From: Pseudoflavonifractor_A sp022772585
GTDB taxonomy: Bacteria; Bacillota; Clostridia; Oscillospirales; Oscillospiraceae
NCBI RefSeq assembly: GCF_052065415.1
Contig: NZ_JBQHUB010000001.1
Span: 62,001-126,000, forward strand
DNA length: 64,000 nucleotides
Reading direction: 5' to 3'
Every line of letters starts with the position of its first letter. Within the stretch, counting starts at the first letter, position 1. Both the position numbers and the translations under genes were made by a program. Positions 41,078-50,148 of the stretch are shown piece after piece. The notes below the pieces were generated by a model, which was given only the letters and a program-made list of their open reading frames with translations, did no database searches and was not told where the DNA came from.

Positions 41078-43006
41078 TCAGCCGCTGCTGCGGGCGGTGT
41101 AGTCGATCTTTTTGGGCCGGAAGGGGACGCCGCCGTCGTCGTAGAAGCGGCCAAAGAGCTCATAGAATTCCAGACGGAGGACCTGGATGCCCACCAGCAG
41201 GCCCTCGAAGCCCATGACAAACAGGTTGCCCAGGACGATGACCACCGGGTTGAGCCCCGAGCCGGCCAGCATCCGCACCACCAGCATCAGGCCCACATGG
41301 GTGATGGCGTAGGCGCCCACCCGCATGAAGGAGAGGGTGTTGGTGAGGTAGGAGAGCATGGTCTCAAAGAGCTCGAAGAAGCCGGTGCCCAGCACCTGCC
41401 CCAGGGGGACCTCCCGCCAGGCGGGATCTCCGGCAGCCAGCAGGGAGAGGGGCTCCCGCAGGAGTATGCACACCACCGGCAGCACCAGCACCGGCAGCAC
41501 ATAGGCGGGAACGAAGAGATCGACGTGAAAGACCAGAGAAGCCAGAGCGGCGATGATGATGCCGGCGTAGAACAGAATGCCCGCCGCTCCGTTGGGACCG
41601 AAGAGGATCTTTTCAAAGTTGTGCTGGCGGATGCCGTTGATGATATTGAGCACCATCACCGTGAGCAGCATGAACACGCCCAGGGCCACCGACAGCAGCA
41701 GGAGTACCAGCACGTTGCTGGAGCCGGGAAGAATGCTGCTCTCCTCCATGATCTTGAAGCCGGGCAGGATGTCCTCAAAGCCGAACACGCTGCCGTACAC
41801 GCAGCCGAACAGGGCGCCTGACAGGCCGCAGCAGGTGATGATATTGCCCAGCCACATCTTTTTCCACCGGGCCAGCACAAAGCCGATCAGGGCCAGCCCC
41901 AGGCCCTGGCCCAGGTCGCCGAACATGATGCCGAAGAACAGGCAGTAAGTGATGGCCATAAAGACCGAGGGGTCCAGCTCGTTATAGGCCGGCAGGCCGT
42001 ACATCTCAAGGAAGGGGCGGAACACCCGGCCCAGAAAGCTGTTTTTCAGTTTGGTAGGGGGCTTGACCGACTCGATCTCGCCGGCGTCGTCCACCACGCA
42101 GGAGCAGTCGGGCCAGGCGGCAAGTTTTTCCGTCAGGGCGGGCAGAGCGTCCTGGGGCACCCAGCCCAGAAAGTAAAAGGTGTCGTGGGAGCGGGCGGCA
42201 TACCGCCGCAGGTCGCATACCTCGCTGTGGTAATGCAGCCAGGAGTACACCGACAGCAGATGATCCTTCTCCCGGGCGGAGAGGGCTTCCATTTCGGCAT
42301 GGACGGCGTCCAGCTTCTCCCTGGCCTTGCCGGTCAGGGCCGCCAGGGATTCGATCGCCTCCGACGGGGTGCCGTGGAGGGAATGGTCCAGCCGGATACG
42401 GACAAAATGGAGGGAATTGAGCAAGGTATCCACCTGCCTGTGAGCGCTCTTGGAGGTGAAGTAGATCCCGTAGACCCGCCTGGTCCCCACCTTGGTGGGG
42501 ATGAAGAAGAGGTCCTCCTGGTCATTCAGGGCGGTCTGAAAGCTGTCATAGGTCTCCCGGGGCAGATAGCCGTACCGGAAGCGGGCATAATTCAGTCCCC
42601 ACAGTTCATCCAGAGAGGTGGAGAGCCCCTTCAGGTTATCCAGCTCCTGGGACAGGCTCTCGTCCTCGTCCAGAAACTGTTCCTGCCGGGCCTGCTCCTC
42701 CTCCAGCGCCCGGCGCTGCTGCTCCAGAGAGTCAAAATAGGCGGGCAGGGCGTCCAGATCCAGAGCTTCCCCGAAGGAGGCATAGGCGGGCTCCAGTCCC
42801 AGACTGGTCATGACCTCCTCCGCCCGGCGGAGAAGGGGAGTATAAGGGTTGGTAAAGGAAAGGGGTCGGAGGCCGGAGACTTTTTTCATGAGCTGAAGCG
42901 CGTTTTCGGGATGAAACTCCTGGTCGATGACGCAGGAGGCCATCACGTCGTCGAACCGCGCCAGCGGGCCGGCCACGGTGAGCAGCTTCATGGGAACGAC
43001 GGACAT
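41078..43006 (-). CDS. atpI: V/A-type ATPase subunit I (membrane stator, subunit a homologue)
   Basis: 642 residues: a soluble N-terminal half with coiled coils (EQQRRALEEEQARQEQFLDE) and a C-terminal half with about eight membrane helices. AYNELDPSVFMAITYCLFFGIMFGDLGQGL-type block and SYLTNTLSFMRVGAYAITHVGL, which carries the Arg of the ion half-channel, are clear. ATG 43006 has GGGAG 9 bases upstream. Confidence 0.95.
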   Translation of the reverse strand: MSVVPMKLLTVAGPLARFDDVMASCVIDQEFHPENALQLMKKVSGLRPLSFTNPYTPLLRRAEEVMTSLGLEPAYASFGEALDLDALPAYFDSLEQQRRALEEEQARQEQFLDEDESLSQELDNLKGLSTSLDELWGLNYARFRYGYLPRETYDSFQTALNDQEDLFFIPTKVGTRRVYGIYFTSKSAHRQVDTLLNSLHFVRIRLDHSLHGTPSEAIESLAALTGKAREKLDAVHAEMEALSAREKDHLLSVYSWLHYHSEVCDLRRYAARSHDTFYFLGWVPQDALPALTEKLAAWPDCSCVVDDAGEIESVKPPTKLKNSFLGRVFRPFLEMYGLPAYNELDPSVFMAITYCLFFGIMFGDLGQGLGLALIGFVLARWKKMWLGNIITCCGLSGALFGCVYGSVFGFEDILPGFKIMEESSILPGSSNVLVLLLLSVALGVFMLLTVMVLNIINGIRQHNFEKILFGPNGAAGILFYAGIIIAALASLVFHVDLFVPAYVLPVLVLPVVCILLREPLSLLAAGDPAWREVPLGQVLGTGFFELFETMLSYLTNTLSFMRVGAYAITHVGLMLVVRMLAGSGLNPVVIVLGNLFVMGFEGLLVGIQVLRLEFYELFGRFYDDGGVPFRPKKIDYTARSSG

Positions 43007-43041
43007 GGGGTCATCTCCCTTCGTAATATGGTGGGGAATGG

Positions 43042-44076
43042 TCAGCCGCCGAGGAGGCGGGGCAGAGTAAGATCGCAGGGCACACCGTATTTTACCGACT
43101 CGATCAGCCCGATCAGGGCGTGGAGCTCCATCTCCTTCAGGTTCAGATAGGCCACGGCGGTGCAGATAGACGCCGGTCCGGAGGTGAGCTGGCGGCGGTT
43201 GAACAGGCAGAACTCCCGGCGGCACAGGTCCTCCAGCTCAGAGAGGCTCTCCGCCGCCAGCAGGGGAGCGTAGGGGGTGGTACGCAACAGCTCCCGAACA
43301 CCGGCAGCGTCCGGGGCCCGGCACAGGGAGCGGATCAGCTCGGGCCGCAGCCGGTAGTTGAAGGGGAAAAGCACCGGCAGGAAGTCCTGCTGGCCGGGGA
43401 AATAGGTCTTGAGGCGCAGAATGTGCAGCAGATTGAGCCGGTCGATCTCCTCGCCGTAGGACCGCAGCAGCACCGAACGGGTCTCGCCGGCGTATTCCCG
43501 GTGGATCACTTGATACATATGGGAAAAATAGACCGAGCGCAGCAGGGTCTCGGCGGCGGTATAGTCGGGCAGGCCTTCGGCCGGGCCGGGGCGGAGCCGC
43601 CGGAGGGCCGGGGCGTAGATGGTGCCCTGGGCGGCGGCGCACAGCCCGTCAAAGTCGGTACAGGCGGCCAGCCGGTTCATATCCAGCGAACTGTGGAGGA
43701 TGGCCGGGGGCAGGGGAGAAAAACGGCCCGAACGCAGACGGCGCAGGACGGAGAGCAGGACCCGCTGCTCCTGAAGCAGGGTGGGGAAGGCCATCAGCGC
43801 CCGGTCCTGCCGGGGGATAAAATGGGAGAGCTTCTCATAGTCCAGCCGGAACTGCCGCCACAGGGCCTGCTCCAGCTCCAGGCGGCCAATGTACACGCCG
43901 CCGGAGAGGGCGCCGGCCGAGGCCGACCAGGCGGGATGGAGCCGCAGCAGCTCCGAGAGCTCCTCCTCCGAGCGGGCGGCGGCCATACGCTCATAGTCGG
44001 CCAGCCGCAGCCGTTTGCCGTACAGGGCGCGGACCTTGGCGGTGAGAGCCCCGTAATCCATCAGGGCGCCGATCAT
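43042..44076 (-). CDS. atpC: V/A-type ATPase subunit C (AC39 type)
   Basis: 344 residues of the V-ATPase subunit C/d family: mostly helical, beginning DYGALTAKVRALYGKRL and ending ELHALIGLIESVKYGVP, the family's common terminus. It links the proteolipid ring to the central shaft. The ATG at 44076 overlaps the stop of the preceding gene (ATGA), so the two are coupled. Confidence 0.9.
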   Translation of the reverse strand: MIGALMDYGALTAKVRALYGKRLRLADYERMAAARSEEELSELLRLHPAWSASAGALSGGVYIGRLELEQALWRQFRLDYEKLSHFIPRQDRALMAFPTLLQEQRVLLSVLRRLRSGRFSPLPPAILHSSLDMNRLAACTDFDGLCAAAQGTIYAPALRRLRPGPAEGLPDYTAAETLLRSVYFSHMYQVIHREYAGETRSVLLRSYGEEIDRLNLLHILRLKTYFPGQQDFLPVLFPFNYRLRPELIRSLCRAPDAAGVRELLRTTPYAPLLAAESLSELEDLCRREFCLFNRRQLTSGPASICTAVAYLNLKEMELHALIGLIESVKYGVPCDLTLPRLLGG

Positions 44077-44396
44077 GACAGTTCGCCGGTCACCCGGGAG
44101 AGCAGGATATCCACCCACTGGTCCCGGTGGTTCTCGTAGGCGCGGTTCACGTTGTCCATGGCAGTGGCAAAGCGTTTATCCATGGCAGCCATGCTGGCCT
44201 GGGCGGCCTTTTCCTCGGTCTCCTCCACGATGGCCACCCGCCGGCGGGCCCGTTCCATGTACCGCTGGCGCAGTTCCTCCGACTCCCGCGCCAGGTCCCG
44301 GTCCAGACCGGCCTGGCGGTCCTTGACCTCCTGGGCGATGGCGCTGGCGCTGTGCTCGGCGGACAATATCCGGTTGATCAGATCGACATATTCCAT
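44073..44396 (-). CDS. V/A-type ATPase subunit G/H (peripheral stalk)
   Basis: 107 residues forming one long amphipathic coiled coil rich in Arg and Glu (DRQAGLDRDLARESEELRQR). Size, position at the head of the operon and coiled-coil nature fit the stalk partner of subunit E. A minus-strand TATGAT at about 44510-44505 may belong to the operon promoter. Confidence 0.78.
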   Translation of the reverse strand: MEYVDLINRILSAEHSASAIAQEVKDRQAGLDRDLARESEELRQRYMERARRRVAIVEETEEKAAQASMAAMDKRFATAMDNVNRAYENHRDQWVDILLSRVTGELS

Positions 44397-44716
44397 AGGG
44401 ATCCTTCCTTCCAGACGGGAGTTTTCAAACGAAATTTGCAGAATGTAAACTGGGGTCGAGAAAATGATTACATATTGTAGATTTTAGGGCTTCATTATCA
44501 TAGCACTTGGAAGTTGGAATTTCCATGGGAATATGAACGAAAATTACGAAACGGAGCGGAAAGGATTTGGGCTATATTGTGCAGGATGGCAGAGTTTTGG
44601 CGTGAGTGAGGAAATAGTTGTGTTTGCCCGGCCCGCAGTAGTATAATGTACGAAACCTAAACTGGTGATTCTCGATTATCTTTAGAAAAACGGAATAAGG
44701 TCAGGAGGGAATTGGT
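44397..44716. other. Divergent intergenic region, V-ATPase operon and lrp
   Basis: 320 AT-rich bases with promoters in both directions; the rightward one is clear (44618-44647), the leftward one weak. No gene is seen. Confidence 0.6.
44618..44647 (+). promoter_or_regulatory. Sigma-A promoter of the lrp-aminotransferase operon
   Basis: TTGTGT 44618-44623, 18-bp spacer, TATAAT 44642-44647. Confidence 0.72.
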
Positions 44717-45196
44717 ATGAAGAAGCTGCTGCAGCTTTTGGAAGAGGACTGCACGCTTACCCGCGACCAGCTGGCTTCCATGTCGGGTATGACGGTGGAA
44801 GAAGTGAACGCGGAGATCAAGAGATATGAGGAAGAGAAGATCGTACTGGGCTACAAGGCCATTATTGACTGGGACAGCACCGACCGTGAGGCGGTCACCG
44901 CGCTGATCGAGGTCAGTATCACGCCGCAGCGGGGCGAAGGCTTCGACCGCATCGCCGAGCGGATCTACCAGTACGACGAGGTGGAGAGCGTCTACCTCAT
45001 GTCGGGCGCCTTCGACCTGACGGTCATCATCTCGGGCCGCACGCTGAAGGAAGTGGCCCAGTTCGTCAGCCAGCGCCTGGCCCCCCTGGAGGGCGTGACC
45101 GGCACGGCCACCCACTTCATCCTGAAAAAATATAAAGAGAAGCACCTGATCTTTGAAAAGCAGGCGCCGGGTGAAAGGGAGTTTATCTTCGTATGA
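44717..45196 (+). CDS. Lrp/AsnC-family transcriptional regulator
   Basis: 159 residues: N-terminal winged helix (TRDQLASMSGMTVEEVNAEI), then the RAM ligand-binding domain (SVYLMSGAFDLTVIISGRTL). Such regulators sense amino acids as octamers. Its last codons overlap the next gene by four bases, so it probably responds to a substrate or product of that aminotransferase. Confidence 0.93.
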   Translation: MKKLLQLLEEDCTLTRDQLASMSGMTVEEVNAEIKRYEEEKIVLGYKAIIDWDSTDREAVTALIEVSITPQRGEGFDRIAERIYQYDEVESVYLMSGAFDLTVIISGRTLKEVAQFVSQRLAPLEGVTGTATHFILKKYKEKHLIFEKQAPGEREFIFV

Positions 45197-46383
45197 ACTA
45201 TGATCAGATCCTCAATCAGCGGATCCAGGCGGTAAAGCCCTCGGGTATCCGCAAGTTTTTTGATATCCTGGAGGAGATGAAGGACGCCATCTCCCTGGGC
45301 ATCGGCGAGCCTGACTTCGTCACTCCCTGGCACATCCGGGACGCGGGCATCTACTCCCTGGAGAAGGGGTATACCAAATACACCTCCAACGCCGGCATGG
45401 CCGAGCTGCGGCGGGAGATCGCGTCCTATCTGAACCGGCGCTTCGGGCTCCACTATAACTTTGCCAACGAGATCGTGGTCACCGTGGGCGGCAGCGAAGC
45501 CATCGACCTGGCCCTGCGCTGCCTGGTGAACCCCGGGGACGAGGTCATCGTGCCCGTACCCTCCTTCGTGTGCTACGGCCCCCTGACCAGCATGGCCGGC
45601 GGCGTGCCCGTCTATGTGGAGACCAAGGCGGAGAACGAGTTCCGCCTGATGCCGGAGGAGCTGCGCGCCGCCATCACGCCCAGGACCAAGACCCTGGTGC
45701 TGCCCTATCCCTGCAACCCCACCGGCGGTATTATGGAGCGCTCCGACCTGGAGGCCCTGGCCCAGGTGCTGGAGGGGACCGACATCATGATCATCTCCGA
45801 CGAGATCTACGCCGAGCTGACCTATGGCCAGCACCACGTCTCCCCCGCCAACCTGCCTGAGCTCTATGACCGCACCATCGTGGTCAACGGCTTCTCCAAG
45901 AGCCACGCCATGACGGGCTGGCGCATGGGGTATGTGTGCGCTCCCGAGCCGGTGATCCGGCAGATGCTCAAGCTGCACCAGTTCGGCATCATGTCCTCCC
46001 CCACCGTCAGCCAGTACGCCGCCATCGAGGCCATGCGCAACGGCGACCACGATATCGAGAAGATGCGGGAGGAGTACGACGGCCGGCGCCGCTATCTGGT
46101 GGAGGGCCTGCGGCGCATCGGCCTGCCCTGTTTTGAGCCCAGGGGCGCTTTTTACGTATTTCCCGACATCCGGCCCACCGGCCTGACCTCCGAGGAGTTC
46201 TGTGAGCGATTCCTCATGGAGGAGAAGGTGGCCGTCATCCCCGGCAGCGCCTTCGGCCCCGGCGGAGAGGGCTTTGTCCGCTGCTGCTATGCCACCGGGC
46301 TCAAGGACATTGCCGAGGCCCTGACCCGGATGGATAATTTCCTGACCAATCTCAAGCGGAAGCAGGCCCGGGACGGGAACTGA
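45193..46383 (+). CDS. Class I/II PLP-dependent aminotransferase
   Basis: 396 residues. LSLGIGEPDFVTPWHI at the start, NPCNPTGG-type YPCNPTGGIM, ISDEIYAELTY and the PLP lysine in NGFSKSHAMTGWRMGY identify the aspartate/aromatic aminotransferase group (alpha subfamily, Arg near the C terminus in FVRCCYATG). Substrate cannot be fixed. Translationally coupled to the Lrp-type regulator. Confidence 0.93.
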   Translation: MNYDQILNQRIQAVKPSGIRKFFDILEEMKDAISLGIGEPDFVTPWHIRDAGIYSLEKGYTKYTSNAGMAELRREIASYLNRRFGLHYNFANEIVVTVGGSEAIDLALRCLVNPGDEVIVPVPSFVCYGPLTSMAGGVPVYVETKAENEFRLMPEELRAAITPRTKTLVLPYPCNPTGGIMERSDLEALAQVLEGTDIMIISDEIYAELTYGQHHVSPANLPELYDRTIVVNGFSKSHAMTGWRMGYVCAPEPVIRQMLKLHQFGIMSSPTVSQYAAIEAMRNGDHDIEKMREEYDGRRRYLVEGLRRIGLPCFEPRGAFYVFPDIRPTGLTSEEFCERFLMEEKVAVIPGSAFGPGGEGFVRCCYATGLKDIAEALTRMDNFLTNLKRKQARDGN

Positions 46384-46427
46384 CCGGCCCGGCCGTGCGC
46401 ACCATGGAAGAAACGGAGGCATGTGTG

Positions 46428-47705
46428 ATGTCTGCTCCTTGCCGGGAGCCGGTCTTTTCCCCGGCCGATATCCTGCTGCCCAGGGACTGTGACTGGCGGA
46501 AATGGTCGGTGGTGGCCTGCGACCAGTACACCTCTCAGCCTGAGTACTGGCAGCGGGTGGAGGAATATGTGGGGAACGCACCGTCCGCCCTGCGGCTCAT
46601 CCTGCCGGAGAGCTGCCTGGACGGCCCCAATGTGGAGACCGACATCGTGGAGGTCAACAACACCATGAGCCGCTACCTCCGGGAAGAGCGGTTCACGGTG
46701 CTGCCCAACGCCATGATCTATGTGGAGCGCACCCTGGACGGCGGAAAGGTCCGCCGGGGACTGGTGGGCAAGGTGGACCTGGAGCAGTACGACTACGAGC
46801 CGGGCTCGGGCGCCCCGGTGCGGGCCACTGAGGGTACCGTTCTCTCCCGCATCCCGCCCCGGGTGGCGGTGCGGAAGAACGCCCCGCTGGAGCTGCCCCA
46901 CGCCCTGCTCCTGACCGACGACCGGGAGGACCGCCTGATGGGCTATCTCACCGCCCACCGGGAGGAGATGGAGCCTCTCTATGACTTCGGGCTGATGGAG
47001 GGGGGCGGCCGTGTCGCCGGCTGGCGGCTGGGGGCGGCCCATCTGGAGGAGACGGCGCGGATTTTGGAAGAACTGACCGACCCGGAGGCCTTTCGGAAGC
47101 GATACCACACCGATGATCCCGGCATTTTCTTCGCGGTGGGGGACGGCAGCCATTCCCTGGCTACCGCAAAGGAGTGCTACGAGCGGCAGAAACGCCATAC
47201 CGCCCCGGAGGGATGGGCGGCGCTGCCCGCCCGGTACGCCCTGGCGGAGCTGACCAACCTCCACGACGGCAGCCTGGAATTTGAACCGATCCACCGGGTG
47301 CTCTTCGGTGTGGAGCCCAGGACCGTGCTGGACGCTCTGGTGGCCGCCTTTCCGGATGCCTATTATGGCCGTGGAGAGGGCCATGTGCTCTCCTATGTCC
47401 ACGCCGGCGGCACGGGGATGGTCACCGTGCCCCATCCCTCCGCCGCGCTGGAGGCCGGTACGCTGCAGGCTTTCCTGGACGAGTACGTCAGGGGCCGGGG
47501 CGGACGGGTGGACTATATCCACGGGGCGGATATGGCCCGGCGGCTGGGCAGCCGGCCGGGAGCGCTGGCCTTTTTGATGCCGGCGCTGGACAAAAATGCC
47601 CTTTTTGACTGCATCCTGCGGGAGGGTGCGCTGCCCCGCAAAACCTTTTCCATGGGCCGGGCCCAGGATAAGCGATTTTATCTGGAGGCCCGGAGGATCC
47701 GATGA
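46428..47705 (+). CDS. DUF1015-family protein
   Basis: 425 residues. DUF1015 features include FSPADILLPRD, YTSQPEYWQRV and the HTDDPGIFFAVGDGSHSLAT block with a DGSH motif. Function unknown; family members often lie near PLP enzymes or serine metabolism genes, as here. ATG 46428 is chosen, 8 bases after GGAGG; earlier in-frame GTG 46395 and ATG 46404 lack a site. Confidence 0.88.
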   Translation: MSAPCREPVFSPADILLPRDCDWRKWSVVACDQYTSQPEYWQRVEEYVGNAPSALRLILPESCLDGPNVETDIVEVNNTMSRYLREERFTVLPNAMIYVERTLDGGKVRRGLVGKVDLEQYDYEPGSGAPVRATEGTVLSRIPPRVAVRKNAPLELPHALLLTDDREDRLMGYLTAHREEMEPLYDFGLMEGGGRVAGWRLGAAHLEETARILEELTDPEAFRKRYHTDDPGIFFAVGDGSHSLATAKECYERQKRHTAPEGWAALPARYALAELTNLHDGSLEFEPIHRVLFGVEPRTVLDALVAAFPDAYYGRGEGHVLSYVHAGGTGMVTVPHPSAALEAGTLQAFLDEYVRGRGGRVDYIHGADMARRLGSRPGALAFLMPALDKNALFDCILREGALPRKTFSMGRAQDKRFYLEARRIR

Positions 47706-47725
47706 ACTGACAGAGAGGGGGAAGC

Positions 47726-48589
47726 GTGGTGGAGCGTATCGAAAAGCGGGCATGGGCCAAGCTGAACCTGACACTGGATGTGCTGGGCAAACGGAAGGAC
47801 GGCTATCACGACCTTTGTATGGTGATGCAGTCGGTGGCGCTGTGCGATCGTGTGAGTATCGCCCGGGGGAGCGAGCGGGGGATCCGCGTGCGCTCCAATC
47901 TGGACTTTCTGCCCACCGGCCGGAACAACCTGGCCGCCGCCGCCGCCATGCGTCTGTGTGAGGAGGCGGGCGTGGACTGGAACGGGCTGGAGATCGGGCT
48001 GGACAAAGCCATCCCGGTGTGTGCAGGCCTGGGCGGAGGCAGCTCGGACGCCGCCGCAGTGCTGCTGGCCCTCAACGAGATGCTGGGGCTGGGCTGGTCC
48101 CGGGAAAAGCTGGCTCAGATCGGCCAGCAGGTGGGCTCCGACGTGCCCTACTGCGTGATGGGCGGCACCGCTCTGGCCGAGGGCCGGGGGGAAGTGCTGA
48201 CGCCGCTGCCTGCCCTGCCCTGGTGCTACGCGGTGCTGTGCAAGCCCCACTTCTCGGTGTCCACCCCCGAGCTCTTCAGCCGCATTGACGGCGTAAAGGT
48301 GGGCTGTCACCCGGATACCAGGGGTATGCTCCGCTCCCTGCACAGCGGCGATATCCTGGGCGTGGCCCGGCGGATGTACAATGTGTTCGAGGACGTGCTG
48401 CCCCGGAACCAGGCCAATACGGTGGCCGAGATCAAAAATGTCCTCATCCAGTTCGGCGCCCTTGGAGCCTGTATGAGCGGCACGGGCCCTACGGTGTTCG
48501 GCCTGTTCGACAGCCTGGTCAACGCCTGGCAGGCCTGCGCGTATCTGCGGGGCACCTATCAGGAGACCTTCCTCACGGTAACGGTGTGA
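47726..48589 (+). CDS. ispE: 4-diphosphocytidyl-2-C-methyl-D-erythritol kinase
   Basis: 287 residues of the GHMP kinase family: AWAKLNLTLDVLGKRKDGYH at the start, ATP-binding PVCAGLGGGSSDAAAV and the C-terminal GACMSGTGPTVFGLF. Phosphorylates CDP-methylerythritol in the non-mevalonate isoprenoid pathway. GTG start with GGGGGAAG 2 to 9 bases upstream. In many Firmicutes ispE lies near purR or spoVG; here it precedes spoIIR. Confidence 0.96.
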   Translation: MVERIEKRAWAKLNLTLDVLGKRKDGYHDLCMVMQSVALCDRVSIARGSERGIRVRSNLDFLPTGRNNLAAAAAMRLCEEAGVDWNGLEIGLDKAIPVCAGLGGGSSDAAAVLLALNEMLGLGWSREKLAQIGQQVGSDVPYCVMGGTALAEGRGEVLTPLPALPWCYAVLCKPHFSVSTPELFSRIDGVKVGCHPDTRGMLRSLHSGDILGVARRMYNVFEDVLPRNQANTVAEIKNVLIQFGALGACMSGTGPTVFGLFDSLVNAWQACAYLRGTYQETFLTVTV

Positions 48590-48611
48590 GCGCTCAAACG
48601 AGATGGATAAA

Positions 48612-48649
48612 CACGCGGCCCCGGCGGTATTGTCCGCCGGGGCCGCGTC
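48612..48649 (+). terminator. Terminator-like hairpin after ispE
   Basis: GCGGCCCCGGCGG pairs with CCGCCGGGGCCGC; only a weak T-rich tail (TCATATGTTT). Confidence 0.65.
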
Positions 48650-48679
48650 ATATGTTTCAGGGATTCTTTTCTCCTGCTG

Positions 48680-48709
48680 GTATAAGGTTTCGCTGTCCGC
48701 GGCATAATA
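48680..48709 (+). promoter_or_regulatory. Candidate sigma-F promoter of spoIIR
   Basis: GTATA at 48680-48684, 16-base spacer, GGCATAATA at 48701-48709, matching the forespore sigma-F pattern. spoIIR is sigma-F-dependent in B. subtilis. Confidence 0.65.
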
Positions 48710-48739
48710 AGGCATTACATAAACGGATGGTGATAGCGG

Positions 48740-49387
48740 ATGAAGGAAAAAGGGATGGAGAAGCGGGACCGGCTGCGCCGGTGGGAGGCCGCTCTTCTGG
48801 CGGGGGTGGCGGCCGCCGCGCTGTGGGGCGTCCGGCTGGATGCGGAGCGGGCCGCCCTGGCGGACAAGGTGGTGCGGCTCCATGTGCTGGCCAATTCGGA
48901 CAGCGGGGAGGACCAGGCCCTGAAGCTGCAGGTGCGGGACGCGGTGCTCTCCGCCGCCGACGGCCTGATCGCGCCGGGCGGGAGCCTGGAGGAGGCGGAA
49001 GCGGCCATTGTGGAGGCCCTGCCCGCCCTGGCCGCCGCGGGGGCCCAAGTGGTGGGACAGGAGGGATATTCCTACCCGGTGACCGCCTCCCTGGAGCACA
49101 ATGTCTGGTTCCCCACCAAGACCTATACCGATTTTGCCCTGCCGGCAGGGGAATACACCGCCCTGCGGGTGGTCATCGGCGAGGGCGGGGGACAGAACTG
49201 GTGGTGCGTGGTGTTCCCGCCCCTCTGCCTGGGCTCGGTCACCGAGACGGCGGCCGAGACCGCCCTGGAGGGCGGACTGGACAGCGGGGAGGTGGCCCTC
49301 ATCACCGGCGAGAGCGAGGGCTACGTGGTGAAATTCAAGGCCATGGAGCTGCTGGAGGACTTCCGGGGCTGGGTGGAGGGCCGCTGA
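48740..49387 (+). CDS. spoIIR: Stage II sporulation protein R
   Basis: 215 residues. After an N-terminal membrane/signal helix the SpoIIR signature VVRLHVLANSDSGEDQALKLQVRDAVL-type block begins near residue 44, and NWWCVVFPPLCL lies near 155. SpoIIR is secreted from the forespore and triggers SpoIIGA to process pro-sigma-E in the mother cell. A sigma-F-like promoter precedes it. An ATG at 48755 is an alternative start. Confidence 0.95.
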   Translation: MKEKGMEKRDRLRRWEAALLAGVAAAALWGVRLDAERAALADKVVRLHVLANSDSGEDQALKLQVRDAVLSAADGLIAPGGSLEEAEAAIVEALPALAAAGAQVVGQEGYSYPVTASLEHNVWFPTKTYTDFALPAGEYTALRVVIGEGGGQNWWCVVFPPLCLGSVTETAAETALEGGLDSGEVALITGESEGYVVKFKAMELLEDFRGWVEGR

Positions 49388-49440
49388 GGACGGCCCCGGA
49401 GGCGCGGGCGCGATTTGCGGCCGTTCCAGACCAAACAGGC

Positions 49441-49480
49441 AAAAAAACGGCGGTATCCGAAAGAGCTTCGGACGCCGCCG
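49441..49480 (-). terminator. Terminator of the minus-strand gene at 49507
   Basis: CGGCGG/CCGCCG stem with an inner TCCGA/TCGGA; on the minus strand it ends in TTTTTTT. Confidence 0.8.
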
Positions 49481-49506
49481 CTTTGTGCGGATATGGATGG
49501 TGTGTT

Positions 49507-49941
49507 TCAGGAAAATTGAGTGTGCAAATAGTCCATATAGTCCATGTAATGCCCGACAGCCATCCGCAGGGTGCTTGTACCGGTGTAGATATTGCCGCTC
49601 ATGGGGATGCTATGGCGGGGCGGGGCGCCGGCGGCCTGATCCTCCCGGGAATAGCTCAGGCGGCGGAGCAGCTCCCGACCGTGGTCGGCGGCGTAGTGCC
49701 GGGCCAGATCGCCTTCGTATTGGGCTACTCTGGCACAGTTGGAGACCCGGGCCCGGGCGCTGGCCTGCTGCATGTGCTTTACGGACATCAGATATTCCAG
49801 AAAGCCGGGGGGCTCGGCAGAGAAAGCGGCCCGCTCCGCGGGAGCGGGGGTGGCGGCGAGCTGCTGCTCCAGGGAGTGAATCCGGTCCTCCAGGCACAGG
49901 ACCCGGTCCATAAGCTCCAGAATGGTACGTTCGTAGTTCAT
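49507..49941 (-). CDS. Hypothetical coiled-coil protein
   Basis: 144 residues, not recognised. The N-terminal ~30 residues (LELMDRVLCLEDRIHSLEQQ) form a short coiled coil; the remainder is Ala/Arg-rich with an aromatic end (HYMDYMDYLHTQFS). No signal peptide. It has its own promoter (49981-50009, minus) and a strong terminator, which supports it as a real gene. Oriented divergently from pcrA. Confidence 0.65.
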   Translation of the reverse strand: MNYERTILELMDRVLCLEDRIHSLEQQLAATPAPAERAAFSAEPPGFLEYLMSVKHMQQASARARVSNCARVAQYEGDLARHYAADHGRELLRRLSYSREDQAAGAPPRHSIPMSGNIYTGTSTLRMAVGHYMDYMDYLHTQFS

Positions 49942-49980
49942 AAAACAACCTCCAGTAAGCGTACGGGAAAGGACACTCTA

Positions 49981-50009
49981 ATTATAGCAAATAGTAAACA
50001 GATAGTCAG
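49981..50009 (-). promoter_or_regulatory. Promoter of the minus-strand gene at 49507, with inverted repeat
   Basis: Minus strand CTGACT (50009-50004), 17-bp spacer, TATAAT (49986-49981) in TGCTATAAT context. ATAGTCA (50002-50008) and TGACTAT (50019-50025) form an inverted repeat over the -35, a possible operator. Confidence 0.62.
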
Positions 50010-50085
50010 TGCTATAAATGACTATTTTCTAAAGCGGGAAGAGGAGAACAGCTTACAGCGAGGACGGAGTTCGCGTAAATGAAAT

Positions 50086-50114
50086 TTGCGGGGAAGCGCC
50101 ATCTGTGATACAAT
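50086..50114 (+). promoter_or_regulatory. Sigma-A promoter of pcrA
   Basis: TTGCGG 50086-50091, 17-bp spacer, TACAAT 50109-50114; 34 bases before the ATG. Confidence 0.7.
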
Positions 50115-50148
50115 AAAGCTCACTGTGAATGGAAAGGGATCTGATAGC

